In this document: positions 34,849 to 42,981 of the stretch, in pieces
Position numbering within the stretch: the stretch's first letter is position 1
Layout: every line of letters starts with the position of its first letter
Source: Flavobacterium sp. 1
GTDB taxonomy: Bacteria; Bacteroidota; Bacteroidia; Flavobacteriales; Flavobacteriaceae
Length of the DNA stretch: 64,000 bases
Direction: 5' to 3'
NCBI RefSeq assembly: GCF_002797935.1
Contig: NZ_PGER01000001.1
Span: 3,658,001 to 3,722,000 of the forward strand
Program-made: the position numbers and the translations under genes
Notes under the pieces: generated by a model
Seen by the model: the letters and a program-made list of their open reading frames with translations, nothing else
What the model was told of the DNA's origin: nothing
The model's database searches: none

Positions 34849-36240
34849 TCATACATTAAAAACCTTACGTAACTTTACCATCTGTAAATCTATATCCAGA
34901 AGTTCTTCAGCATTATGTACAATACTCTGCGCACTATCAGCAGTAGCAAATTGCTGCTTCAATTCTTGAATTTCCCTTTCCATTCTTTCGAGAACAGAAA
35001 GCCCCTCACCTCGGGTAATAATTTTTTCCCTATCCAATCTATTCTTTAATACTTGCATCTCCCTACCAATTGTCACTTGTTCTGTTAATGCGTATTCCTC
35101 AGTCTGCTTAACAGATTGATGACCAAGCATTTCTTTTACTACATGAATCGGCACACCATTGTTCAGCGTAACTGTACTGCCAAAAGTACGTCTCGCTTTA
35201 TGTGTGTTCAATGTGAAATTGAAACCGCATAAATCACCGATTTCCTTCAAGTAGGCATTCATCTTCTGATTTGACAAAACAGGCAAGACAGTACCACGTT
35301 TCAGGCATAAAGGATGTTTTTTGTATTTCTCCATAATTTCAACAGCTTTTGGGAGCAATGGAATATTAGTTTCGGAATCCGTTTTCTGCCTCGCGGACAT
35401 AATCCATTGTCCCCCATCAATACCGATTTTAATATTTGCCAGCTTCAGTTGGAAAACATCTATATAAGCTAATCCCGTATAACATTGGAAAATAAAAACA
35501 TCTCTAACTACTTCGAGTCTCTCTATGGCAAAATCGCGATCCTCCAATATAAAAAGCTCTTCTGCCGTCATAGGTTTTTTATTCGTTTTGGTCTTTTTAC
35601 CCTTGAACAGCTTAAAAGGATCAGTTGTAATAATCTCTTTAGCGATGGCTCTGAGCACAATTTTCTTAAAATTAGATATATACTTTAAAGAAGTGTTATT
35701 GCTGCATCCTTGTACTGTTTTAAGGTAAAACTCGTAATCTTTTATAAATTCATAATTCAGCTCCCTGAATTCAAGATCATCTACGTTATATTTAAACCTT
35801 ATAAAATCACTAACATGAGATTTGGCTGTTACATAACGCTCAAGCGTGCCTGGAGCATACTCTTTCGGTACCAACGCTTTTACTTCATCATTATGGTTTT
35901 GAAACTCTTCTAAAACTTTTGCTTTTGAAGCTACCTTCCCTTTAACGTAATCAATGAGTTTTTGCGCAGTGATCGTTTGGTCATTGTAAAGCAAATCTGT
36001 TTTTCTTTTTTTTACTTTCAATTCCAGCGAATTCAAAAATTCATTTAATACTCTAGAATCTTCCTTACTTCCGGTAGCTCTTTCCAATTTCTGATCCCAC
36101 CGGCTCACATTCCAAGTGTACTTCGTAGATGTTTCTTTAGGAATCCCATCAACTGTAATTCTTAAATAAATAGATCTGACATTAGTTTTTTTTCGCGGAC
36201 TCTTCAAAAAGAAAGTTAATCCAAAACTGTTCTCTAACAT
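34849..36240 (-). CDS. Tyrosine recombinase/integrase of tRNA-Ser element
   Basis: 463 residues, full length for a Bacteroidota integrase. It has an arm-binding N-terminal domain (SPRKKTNVRSIYLRITVDGIPKE), a core-binding domain (AKSHVSDFIRFKYNVDD) and a catalytic domain with YTGLAYIDV, THKARRTFGS, GHQSVKQTEEYALT, plus a C-terminal coiled extension. As in the truncated copy at 3039-3959, the first catalytic arginine position is a non-Arg variant. It lies 272 bases from the 3' end of the tRNA-Ser gene, the expected layout for integration into that tRNA. Confidence 0.92.
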   Translation of the reverse strand: MLENSFGLTFFLKSPRKKTNVRSIYLRITVDGIPKETSTKYTWNVSRWDQKLERATGSKEDSRVLNEFLNSLELKVKKRKTDLLYNDQTITAQKLIDYVKGKVASKAKVLEEFQNHNDEVKALVPKEYAPGTLERYVTAKSHVSDFIRFKYNVDDLEFRELNYEFIKDYEFYLKTVQGCSNNTSLKYISNFKKIVLRAIAKEIITTDPFKLFKGKKTKTNKKPMTAEELFILEDRDFAIERLEVVRDVFIFQCYTGLAYIDVFQLKLANIKIGIDGGQWIMSARQKTDSETNIPLLPKAVEIMEKYKKHPLCLKRGTVLPVLSNQKMNAYLKEIGDLCGFNFTLNTHKARRTFGSTVTLNNGVPIHVVKEMLGHQSVKQTEEYALTEQVTIGREMQVLKNRLDREKIITRGEGLSVLERMEREIQELKQQFATADSAQSIVHNAEELLDIDLQMVKLRKVFNV

Positions 36241-36336
36241 AATTCAACATTTTAAGTTAATAAAGGTCGAACTATAGTTCTTTAAAATCAAGTCGTTAAA
36301 GCAATTTACATGTTGTAAATCAGTTAGTTACAACGA

Positions 36337-36389
36337 TTTTGTGGCACACTTTTTTTCCCAGCCCGTTGCGCCACGAATGTGCCACAAAA
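36337..36389. repeat. Inverted repeat TTTTGTGGCAC / GTGCCACAAAA
   Basis: 11-base perfect arms at 36337-36347 and 36379-36389 surround a 31-base spacer that holds a pyrimidine tract. It lies between the integrase and the tRNA-Ser gene and may be an integrase arm-binding or attachment-region site. Assignment rests on position only. Confidence 0.4.
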
Positions 36390-36436
36390 AATAGGAGCAT
36401 TTTTGAAAATTATGAAGGTACAGGGTATAAAAAAAG

Positions 36437-36467
36437 AAAACCTGCAAGTTAATAACTTGCAGGTTTT
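36437..36467 (-). terminator. Terminator after tRNA-Ser
   Basis: AAAACCTGCAAGTT-AAT-AACTTGCAGGTTTT, a 14-base perfect stem with flanking A/T runs, can act in both directions. It lies downstream of the minus-strand tRNA-Ser gene. Confidence 0.8.
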
Positions 36468-36511
36468 TAGTACTTTAAGACACTTTAAGCAAAAAACATC
36501 ACTTGTTTTTG

Positions 36512-36598
36512 CAGAGAGAAAGGGATTCGAACCCTCGATACAGTTACCCATATACTAGCTTTCCAGGCTAGCTCCTTCAACCACTCGGACACCTCTCT
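36512..36598 (-). tRNA. tRNA-Ser(GGA)
   Basis: 87 bases on the minus strand fold into a tRNA with a 7-pair acceptor stem (AGAGAGG/TCTCTCT with a G-T), an anticodon loop around CTGGAAA (anticodon GGA), a long variable arm (serine type) and a T-arm GAGGG-TTCGAAT-CCCTT. The CCA is not encoded. The 3' half faces the integrase and is the likely attachment site of the element. Confidence 0.92.
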
Positions 36599-36658
36599 AT
36601 TTATTAAGGAGTGCAAAGAACACTAAAAAAAATGACTTTCGAAAATAAAAAATCAATA

Positions 36659-37699
36659 TTATTGCATTTCTCCTCTTAACGAAGTTTCGAAAACATTTTT
36701 GAAGTCTTTTTGCGGTATATTTTGTCCTAATAAATACATTAATTTGGTAACGGCGGCTTCAGTTGTAATATCTTTTCCCGAAATAATTCCCAACTTTTTC
36801 ATTGTGGTGCTTGTTTCATAATGTCCCATACTCACGCTTCCAATAGAACATTGCGTAACATTGACAATGAATAATCCTCTATTAACAGCATTTTGCAAAA
36901 GCGACAAAAACCATTCTTCTGTCGGCGCATTTCCTGCTCCATAGGTTTCCAGCACAATCCCTTTCAAACTTTCAATGTTTAAAATCGCTGACAGTACCGT
37001 CTCGCTGATTCCCGGAAACATTTTGATGATGGCTACATTATTATCCAAATGTGTATGGACTTTTAACGAACCTCCTTCGTTTGCAGGTAAAAACAATTCC
37101 GAATTTATTTTTAAATGCACACCTGATTCGACCAAGAAAGGATAATTAGGAGAAATAAACGCTCTGAAATGTTCGGCATTTATCTTAGTCGTTCTATTGC
37201 CACGGTATAATTTGTATTCGAAATAAAGACAAACCTCTTTGATTAACGGTTTTTCATTTTCCTGCAAAGAAGCGATCTGAATCGCCGTAATTAAATTTTC
37301 TTTGGCATCAGTCCGTAAATCACCAATAGGAAGTTGTGAACCCGTAAAAATGACAGGTTTGGAAAGATTTTCGAGCATAAAACTCAATGCCGAAGCCGAA
37401 TACGACATCGTATCCGAACCGTGAAGCACCACAAAACCATCAAAATCGTCGTAATGGCTCTCGATAGTCTGGGCAATTTCGGCCCAATGTTCAGGATTCA
37501 TATTCGATGAATCTATTGGATTTTCAAAAGAAAATGTATCTATATCACAATCCAATAATTTTAATTCGGGAATATTATGAAGAAGCTTACTGAAGTTGAA
37601 AGCCTTAAGAGCTCCCGTTTCTAAATCCTTGCTCATACCAATGGTTCCTCCGGTATAAATCAAAAGAATCTTTGGCTTAGAGTGCAAGTGCATCAACAT
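36659..37699 (-). CDS. ansA: Type I asparaginase
   Basis: 346 residues. LLIYTGGTIGMSKD contains the first catalytic threonine; VVLHGSDTMSYSASALSFML contains the second Thr-Asp pair and the lysine region. No signal peptide, so cytoplasmic. It hydrolyses L-asparagine to aspartate and ammonia. Its start overlaps the end of the acyltransferase gene by 23 bases, on the same strand; the two are probably cotranscribed. Confidence 0.94.
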   Translation of the reverse strand: MLMHLHSKPKILLIYTGGTIGMSKDLETGALKAFNFSKLLHNIPELKLLDCDIDTFSFENPIDSSNMNPEHWAEIAQTIESHYDDFDGFVVLHGSDTMSYSASALSFMLENLSKPVIFTGSQLPIGDLRTDAKENLITAIQIASLQENEKPLIKEVCLYFEYKLYRGNRTTKINAEHFRAFISPNYPFLVESGVHLKINSELFLPANEGGSLKVHTHLDNNVAIIKMFPGISETVLSAILNIESLKGIVLETYGAGNAPTEEWFLSLLQNAVNRGLFIVNVTQCSIGSVSMGHYETSTTMKKLGIISGKDITTEAAVTKLMYLLGQNIPQKDFKNVFETSLRGEMQ

Positions 37700-38852
37700 A
37701 TTTTAATTTATTAACAACTGGATTAGCATACATATCCAAAAATCCTTGTTTGGCAACTGGATGTTCATGATCGATTCTCATTTCCAATCGTCTCTCAAAT
37801 AGTAATTTTTCGTTTTCAGTATATAAATGAGAAAATCGGTTCGAGCAGTTCAAAATATCATAAGCAATAAAATTGGTCGTCCATAATTTGTAATTGGATA
37901 AAATAGAATCATCAATTACTTGTGCCAATGCTTGTACTTGCTTGTTAGTAGTGTCTATATTTTTGATAATGTCATCGATTTCAGTATCGAGCACGCCACC
38001 TATATGGATGTGAATTCTTTTCTTTTGCCCAATAATTCCGCTCAATAAAGTCTTGAAGTCTTCATTTTTCTCTTTGATATAAATCTCATTATTTGCTTCG
38101 GCCAACAGTTGTGGCATTTTCAAAGCATCTGTAGGATCATACTCATAGGAAATAGAAACAGGCACAATTTTAATCTTCTTAAAATAGTCCATAATATTAG
38201 GCTCGTCAGATCCCATGGCTATCATTTTCAAAACTCCTGGATTGGTTTCATCATTTCCGTCTTTGGTTCTTCCCTCGCGTTGCGCAATCCAAACCGAACG
38301 ATTTTCATGCAACAGCAGCTGCGCCATATATTCGGACAACAGTTTAGAACTAACCAATAATTCTCTTGGTGACAATCCGCGCTGCACCAAAAAATTTCTA
38401 TTTAATTTTGATAATGTTTTTAAAAACGATTTTTTGACCAAATTATCACCAATGGCTGATGAAGTCATGTCCAAACCATGCTCAAATAAACAAGCATTCA
38501 GCAATGATGTATCCAAAACAATATCTCTATGATTGGACACAAACAGATAAGCTGTATTTTTTTCCAGTTTCTCAAAACCCGAAGTAGTTAACCCCTCCGA
38601 ACTTTTTTCCAAAACCTGCTGCACTCCATGATAAATAAAGTTGCATTGAAAATCACGAATAGAGTGTGTTTTACGAAGCTGTTCTTTCCAAATTTCATCT
38701 TCTACTCCTGGAAAACAAAAGTTCATCAAAGCCTTCATCATCGGATGATCAATTACTTTTATTATTCCTTCGTTTATTTCGGAATCATAAAAAGACCGGA
38801 TCGCATCAAATTTATTCATTTTTGTTTTCAATTTAGTTGGACAAAAGAACAA
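37677..38852 (-). CDS. 1-acyl-glycerol-3-phosphate-type acyltransferase
   Basis: 391 residues. The acyltransferase signature is LFVSNHRDIVLDTSLLNA, with a further VWIAQREGRTKDGND block resembling the PlsB/PlsC glycerol-binding region. The Bacteroidota variant with NHRDIxLD is accepted here as the H..D catalytic motif. It probably acylates glycerol-phosphate or lysophosphatidate at the inner membrane. It starts the ansA transcription unit. Confidence 0.85.
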   Translation of the reverse strand: MFFCPTKLKTKMNKFDAIRSFYDSEINEGIIKVIDHPMMKALMNFCFPGVEDEIWKEQLRKTHSIRDFQCNFIYHGVQQVLEKSSEGLTTSGFEKLEKNTAYLFVSNHRDIVLDTSLLNACLFEHGLDMTSSAIGDNLVKKSFLKTLSKLNRNFLVQRGLSPRELLVSSKLLSEYMAQLLLHENRSVWIAQREGRTKDGNDETNPGVLKMIAMGSDEPNIMDYFKKIKIVPVSISYEYDPTDALKMPQLLAEANNEIYIKEKNEDFKTLLSGIIGQKKRIHIHIGGVLDTEIDDIIKNIDTTNKQVQALAQVIDDSILSNYKLWTTNFIAYDILNCSNRFSHLYTENEKLLFERRLEMRIDHEHPVAKQGFLDMYANPVVNKLKYVDALAL

Positions 38853-38882
38853 AAAAAATATTAAAGTTACAGAATATCTACA

Positions 38883-39662
38883 TTAAATACCGAATATTTC
38901 AATCGAATTATTGGTTGTTACAGCTGCAATCTCATTTGTAGAAACATCATATATTTGAGCTAATTTATCGGCAATATTTATCAAATAGCTGCTCTCATTA
39001 CGTTTGCCTCGATAAGGAATCGGAGCCAAATAAGGAGAATCGGTCTCCAAAACGATATGCTTTAAATCGATTTTATTTAAAAACTGATCTATTTTACCGT
39101 TTTTAAAAGTAACTACACCTCCTATTCCTAACTTCATATTATAAGATATCGCCTGCAAAGCCTGTTCGCAGGTTCCAGAAAAGCAGTGAAAAATTCCAAA
39201 TAATTCAGGTGATTTCTCTTCTTCCAGAATTTCAAATATTTCATCAAAAGCTTCCCTGCAATGAATCACTATTGGAAGTTTATACTGTTTGGCTAACTGA
39301 ATTTGTTTTCTAAAAGCGTTTTGCTGTTCTGCTAAGTGCGTTTTATCCCAATACAAATCAATGCCTATTTCACCAATAGCCACAAACTTTCTTTTGGCTA
39401 ACTCATTTTCGACATGCTGCAGTTCCTCCAGATAATTATCCTTTACGTAAGTAGGATGCAAACCCATCATCAGGAACACATTATTGGGATAATCGCGTTC
39501 CAAATCGTACATACTTTGTGTGCATGACGAATCTATTGCAGGGACAAAAAAGCGAGTAACGCCATTATCCATGGCACGTTGCATCATTTCGCTTCTGTCC
39601 AAATCAAACTCTTCTGAATATAAATGGGTGTGGGTATCGGTAAGTATCGTTTTTGTTTCCAA
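38883..39662 (-). CDS. TatD-family hydrolase
   Basis: 259 residues, metal-dependent TIM-barrel: TDTHTHLYSEEFDLDR, IGEIGIDLYWDK, PIVIHCREAFDEIFEIL, IFHCFSGTCEQAL and LETDSPYLAP are all present. TatD nucleases act on DNA or D-aminoacyl-tRNA-like substrates. It lies upstream of the acyltransferase and asparaginase genes, all in one direction with a 30-base gap. Confidence 0.94.
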   Translation of the reverse strand: METKTILTDTHTHLYSEEFDLDRSEMMQRAMDNGVTRFFVPAIDSSCTQSMYDLERDYPNNVFLMMGLHPTYVKDNYLEELQHVENELAKRKFVAIGEIGIDLYWDKTHLAEQQNAFRKQIQLAKQYKLPIVIHCREAFDEIFEILEEEKSPELFGIFHCFSGTCEQALQAISYNMKLGIGGVVTFKNGKIDQFLNKIDLKHIVLETDSPYLAPIPYRGKRNESSYLINIADKLAQIYDVSTNEIAAVTTNNSIEIFGI

Positions 39663-39714
39663 GTGTAAAATTTAATGCTGCAAAATTACTCGAAAAAACG
39701 GGTATTTGCAAAAA

Positions 39715-39848
39715 AGGAAATACAGAAGCTATTTCGCAAAGATTCACAAAGAAAAAAAAGATTCGCAAAGACTTTAATATCTCTACGAATCTTTAAAATA
39801 ATCTATCTCTGCGAATCTTCGTGTACCCTTTTCGAATCTTCGCGAAAC
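39715..39848. repeat. Intergenic repeat of AGATTCGCAAAG/CGAATCTT words
   Basis: The words AAGATTCACAAAG, AAGATTCGCAAAG, CTACGAATCTT, CTGCGAATCTT, CGAATCTTCGCG repeat in direct and inverted orientation between the TatD and anti-sigma genes. They could fold to hairpins. A related AGATTC-based cluster lies at 60084-60175. Confidence 0.55.
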
Positions 39849-39849
39849 T

Positions 39850-40575
39850 CTAATCCAGCTCTTCCAGCAAAGCATCAACCTGATCATTGCCTTCGTAATC
39901 TTCAGGAATAGTTAACAGCAGTTCTTTACACGATTTATAGTCTTTTTGTTTTAATTTACTCAAAGCTAAACTCCAAACCGCCTTATTTTTATAAATAGAA
40001 TTTCCAGCTTTCAAAGTATTAAAAACTGCTTCAGCCTCCGGTAATTTATTGCCTTCAAGTAAAGAAAGCCCGTAAAAATACTGAATCTCGGCACTTTTAT
40101 CCGTTTTCAAAATAGTTTCAAAAAGCGGAATCGCCGTTTTATATTGTTTTGCATTAAAAGCATCCTGAGCCAATTTCAAATTAGCAGCCACTTCTCCTCT
40201 CTCCGTAAAAAAAGCAGTTTCGGGCTGATTGTAATCCTCAAACAATGGATCTGAATTTTGATTCAAAAAAAACAGCCCAACCAAAACCGCCACCGAAGCC
40301 ACAACTCCATAATGCCAAGGTTTGAAAACAATCACTTTTGGTTTGGAGTTTTTAAAATGATCTTTAGAAATCCCTTTCAAATTTTTCTTGAACATTTTTA
40401 ATTCATTGGCTTGCCTAAATTTATTTTCCAAATGAAGATGCAGTTCCTTATACGTTTCAAAGGCCATAGCTAATTCAGGCTGATCCTTTAACTGCTGCTC
40501 AAAAGCCAATGTATCGGCAGTGGACATCTCGCCTTGAATATATTCGTCAAATTCCAAAAAATGATCTTCGTTCAT
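39850..40575 (-). CDS. Anti-sigma-like membrane protein with TPR repeats
   Basis: 241 residues. The N-terminal 60 residues (FDEYIQGEMSTADTLAFEQQLKDQPELAMAFETY) match the anti-sigma-type start seen in Bacteroidota. A transmembrane helix lies near residues 90-110 (YGVVASVAVLVGLFFLNQ), and the rest is a periplasmic TPR array (FNAKQYKTAIPLFETILKTD, EAEAVFNTLKAG). It follows the ECF sigma gene by 2 bases, as expected for its anti-sigma partner. It likely relays a periplasmic signal to the sigma factor. Confidence 0.82.
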   Translation of the reverse strand: MNEDHFLEFDEYIQGEMSTADTLAFEQQLKDQPELAMAFETYKELHLHLENKFRQANELKMFKKNLKGISKDHFKNSKPKVIVFKPWHYGVVASVAVLVGLFFLNQNSDPLFEDYNQPETAFFTERGEVAANLKLAQDAFNAKQYKTAIPLFETILKTDKSAEIQYFYGLSLLEGNKLPEAEAVFNTLKAGNSIYKNKAVWSLALSKLKQKDYKSCKELLLTIPEDYEGNDQVDALLEELD

Positions 40576-40577
40576 GG

Positions 40578-41162
40578 CTAGGTATTTTTTATAGATTTAA
40601 AGCGGTTCGTTTCTTGAATCCACTGCGTCAATTGACCAATGCAAAGCGATTTTTTCTTGCGGGCATAACCATAGGTTACTGCCAGTTTTTCGGCCACTTG
40701 TTCCATCGATGGGAGCGTAAAACTTAGTTGCAGTAATTCTTGGCATTTCTCACCGAGTTTTTGAAACATCACATCATACAGTTGCTGTTTCTCGTCAAAA
40801 TGTTCGGTCTGCAAAACCATCTCATCAGCAGATTCATGTATAGATGTCAATTCTTCTTTAATTGTTACCCCTTTATTCGAATGTTTTTTCAGTTCATTAA
40901 GCCATTTCCTTTTGCAAAGCAAAAAAAAGTATGCATCAAAGGGACATGTCAATCGAAGCTGTCCTGTTTTCGCCTGATTAAAAAGCAAAATCAGCACTTC
41001 CTGAATCACATCCTGAGCCTTATCGGCATCGCCCGAATTGTTCTTTATATAATGAATAACCTTTGGCACAAACTTTTTATAAATAACATGAATAACCGCC
41101 GAATCATTATTCGCCAATCCTTCAATATACATTTGGTCGGGATGCACAGTCGCTGAAACCAT
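40578..41162 (-). CDS. ECF-type sigma-70 family factor
   Basis: 194 residues. Region 2 is GDADKAQDVIQEVLILLFNQAKTGQLRL...FFLLCKRKWLNELKKH; region 4 is ELLQLSFTLPSMEQVAEKLAVTYGYARKKKSLCIGQL. No region 3 or 1.1 is present, as in ECF factors. The adjacent anti-sigma-like gene and the three identical upstream-type promoters at 41477-41787 suggest it drives the lipoprotein-CHAT cluster. The sigma gene itself starts about 315 bases from the first promoter and reads away from it. Confidence 0.85.
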   Translation of the reverse strand: MVSATVHPDQMYIEGLANNDSAVIHVIYKKFVPKVIHYIKNNSGDADKAQDVIQEVLILLFNQAKTGQLRLTCPFDAYFFLLCKRKWLNELKKHSNKGVTIKEELTSIHESADEMVLQTEHFDEKQQLYDVMFQKLGEKCQELLQLSFTLPSMEQVAEKLAVTYGYARKKKSLCIGQLTQWIQETNRFKSIKNT

Positions 41163-41251
41163 AAAAAACTTTTTACCGAAAATACTAAAAAAGATCGAAA
41201 AACACCCATATCACCTTTTATGAATTCCAACAATTATCTGGGCGTAACCCC

Positions 41252-41304
41252 ATTATGAAAAGAGGCCTGCTCAGCTTTGCGGGTATTCGGCCTCTTTCCA
41301 TAAT
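41252..41304. repeat. 16-base inverted repeat with GC-rich flank
   Basis: ATTATGAAAAGAGGCC (41252-41267) and GGCCTCTTTCCATAAT (41289-41304) pair with one mismatch around a 21-base loop. The following GCGGTCGGGCTATCCG block (to about 41360) is unusually GC-rich for this DNA, and I recall similar blocks in other Flavobacterium intergenic DNA. It is probably an interspersed repeat element. Confidence 0.55.
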
Positions 41305-41476
41305 GCGGTCGGGCTATCCGTTCCGCAGCGGCGGATTACTCCTATCCCTTACGCACATCACATAAAACGAACTATTTAGCATTTAAAAAACAACTTCAAT
41401 TGCAAAAATCATATTGATTCCTATTTCCTGCAAGGAATCTCAAACAACAAAATCAAATAAAAAAATATTAAAACAA

Positions 41477-41506
41477 GGGTAACAATTCTAAAACCAAATG
41501 GATATA
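41477..41506 (+). promoter_or_regulatory. ECF-type promoter copy 1: GGGTAAC-N17-GATATA
   Basis: GGGTAAC (41477-41483) and GATATA (41501-41506) are separated by exactly 17 bases. The AAC core of the first box is the hallmark of ECF -35 elements. A tiny ORF begins 45 bases after the second box. Confidence 0.7.
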
Positions 41507-41550
41507 ATGCTATAAATCGATAATTAAGAACTTTTTAAGACTTTTAGATT

Positions 41551-41616
41551 ATGGAAAACATTAAAAAAATTGGAGTCAGTTTCTTAAGCAAACTTTGGGC
41601 ATTAATTACCCGATAA
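41551..41616 (+). CDS. 21-residue peptide ORF downstream of promoter 1
   Basis: ATG GAA AAC opens a peptide MENIKKIGVSFLSKLWALITR, basic and amphipathic-looking. It is short enough to be chance, but it is placed between promoter copies 1 and 2 with no other gene there. It has no recognised family. A similar 15-residue frame follows promoter 2, so both could be leader peptides or relics of duplicated genes. Confidence 0.3.
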   Translation: MENIKKIGVSFLSKLWALITR

Positions 41617-41635
41617 AAAAAAATTAAAATTAATA

Positions 41636-41665
41636 GGGTAACAAATCAAAACTAAAGTTGATATA
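41636..41665 (+). promoter_or_regulatory. ECF-type promoter copy 2: GGGTAAC-N17-GATATA
   Basis: GGGTAAC (41636-41642) and GATATA (41660-41665) with a 17-base spacer. The spacer differs from copies 1 and 3, yet both boxes are exact, so the boxes rather than the spacer are conserved. Confidence 0.7.
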
Positions 41666-41669
41666 AGAA

Positions 41670-41717
41670 TGAAATTAGAAATTAAAAAAATCCAATTCCA
41701 GCTCCCTCTACTCTGAA
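41670..41717 (+). CDS. 15-residue peptide ORF downstream of promoter 2
   Basis: ATG AAA TTA GAA ATT AAA AAA gives MKLEIKKIQFQLPLL, lying after promoter 2. No family; may be chance. Reported because each promoter copy precedes a short or long ORF. Confidence 0.2.
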
Positions 41718-41757
41718 GAGGGTTGGAGTGAGAAAAAAAAAGAAATTTCAAAAACAA

Positions 41758-41787
41758 GGGTAACAATATCAAACCTTAATTGATATA
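41758..41787 (+). promoter_or_regulatory. ECF-type promoter copy 3: GGGTAAC-N17-GATATA
   Basis: GGGTAAC (41758-41764) and GATATA (41782-41787), again 17 bases apart and 85 bases before the lipoprotein ATG. Copies 1 and 3 also share the preceding AAAACAA. It is the most proximal promoter of the lipoprotein operon. Confidence 0.75.
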
Positions 41788-41872
41788 CAACAAAAGAAAC
41801 AATAATTAACAACCAGAATCAAAAAACAAACTCTTGAACATTTCAAGACTGATTCAAAAAAAATTAGAAATC

Positions 41873-42859
41873 ATGAACAGAAATTTAAAATCAATCGCAT
41901 TTTTATTTTTAGCCACAATGGCAATGGTGAGCTGTACAAACGATGAAACTCCAAATACAGACATCCCAAACGTTCCAGCAACTGCCACCGAATTCAAAGC
42001 CATCAGAACCGAAGCGCTAACCAAACTAAAACAAACCTTCACAATTACCGAAGCTTCTGGTACAGTGACACTAACTTCAGCCAAAGGTGTAAAACTCATG
42101 ATCAACAGGGATTATCTCAGAAAAAACGGAAATCCGGTTACTGGAACCATCAATATCGAATATATAGAATTGTTCGACAAAGGGCACATGCTTGTGGCAA
42201 ACAAGCCTACAATGGGATTAACAACAGACGGAAAGAAAAATTTATTAATCTCGGGCGGAGAATTTTATATCAAAGCTACACAAGACGGCGTTGCTCTAGA
42301 ATCGACAGCCAATATGACCCTTCTTGTCCCAGCAAGCTTAACCGATGGATTAAAAACAGGAATGCAGCTTTGGATAGGCAATGTTGAAGATCCTGAAAAC
42401 TTAGTTTGGAGAAATGTAGCCGATCCTGGAACTGCAGGAGGAAAAGGCGGTGTTCAAGGAGAAGGGAATAATTACTATGTTTCTTTTGGAAACTTTGGAT
42501 GGACAAACGTAGATAAATTCTATAGTGACCCAAGACCAAAAACAACCATTCTTGCTGATGCTCCCGAAGGTTATGACAACACCAACAGCGCTATTTATTT
42601 ATCTTATGACGGTGAAGGTCAAAACGCCCTTGCTAAGTTGGATACTTATACCGCAGCAGGCTTATTCAGCGAACATTACGGTCAAATTCCGATTGGTCTA
42701 GCTTGTCACGTAATTTTTGCCACCGAGGAAAACGGACAATGGAAATATGCCATCAAAGCCGTTACTACAACTGCAAATGCTGTTTATACCTTCACATTGG
42801 CAGAAACGACTGTAGGCACCGAAGCGCAATTAATAGCAGCAATCAATGCCATTCAATAA
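41873..42859 (+). CDS. Lipoprotein of unknown function
   Basis: 328 residues from ATG 41873; a longer start at 41834 would put extra basic residues in front of the signal. The lipobox is in SIAFLFLATMAMVSCTND. The mature protein is beta-rich (TLTSAKGVKLMINRDYLRKNGNPVTGTINIEYIEL), with later VSFGNFGWTNVDKFYSDPRPKTTI. No named domain is recognised. A hairpin terminator follows at 42882-42913. It is the first gene after the three ECF-type promoters. Confidence 0.8.
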   Translation: MNRNLKSIAFLFLATMAMVSCTNDETPNTDIPNVPATATEFKAIRTEALTKLKQTFTITEASGTVTLTSAKGVKLMINRDYLRKNGNPVTGTINIEYIELFDKGHMLVANKPTMGLTTDGKKNLLISGGEFYIKATQDGVALESTANMTLLVPASLTDGLKTGMQLWIGNVEDPENLVWRNVADPGTAGGKGGVQGEGNNYYVSFGNFGWTNVDKFYSDPRPKTTILADAPEGYDNTNSAIYLSYDGEGQNALAKLDTYTAAGLFSEHYGQIPIGLACHVIFATEENGQWKYAIKAVTTTANAVYTFTLAETTVGTEAQLIAAINAIQ

Positions 42860-42881
42860 GTTATAAATCCAAATTAATAAG

Positions 42882-42913
42882 AAAAAGTGGTGATTTGCTC
42901 ACCGCTTTTTTTT
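42882..42913 (+). terminator. Terminator after the lipoprotein gene
   Basis: AAAAAGTGGTGA-TTTGC-TCACCGCTTTTTTTT, a hairpin with a T tract. It ends the lipoprotein transcript, so the PKD gene at 42982 may use another promoter or read-through. Confidence 0.75.
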
Positions 42914-42981
42914 ACTTTTAAAAATTATTTGAATTTCAAAAAATCCAAAAAAACTATATTGACCGACCAAAATAACCAAAT

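Larger units (their letters stand above)
41163..41872. other. Regulatory intergenic region with repeats and promoters
   Basis: 710 bases without a conventional gene between the divergent sigma operon and the lipoprotein operon. It holds an inverted repeat (41252-41304), a GC-rich block reaching about 41360, three GGGTAAC-N17-GATATA units and two tiny ORFs (41551-41616 and 41670-41717). The final 85 bases are AT-rich leader of the lipoprotein gene. Confidence 0.7.

Noticed and set aside
36548..36554. A GGGTAAC-like string inside the tRNA-Ser
   Set aside because: It belongs to the tRNA variable arm and has no GATATA box at 17 bases.
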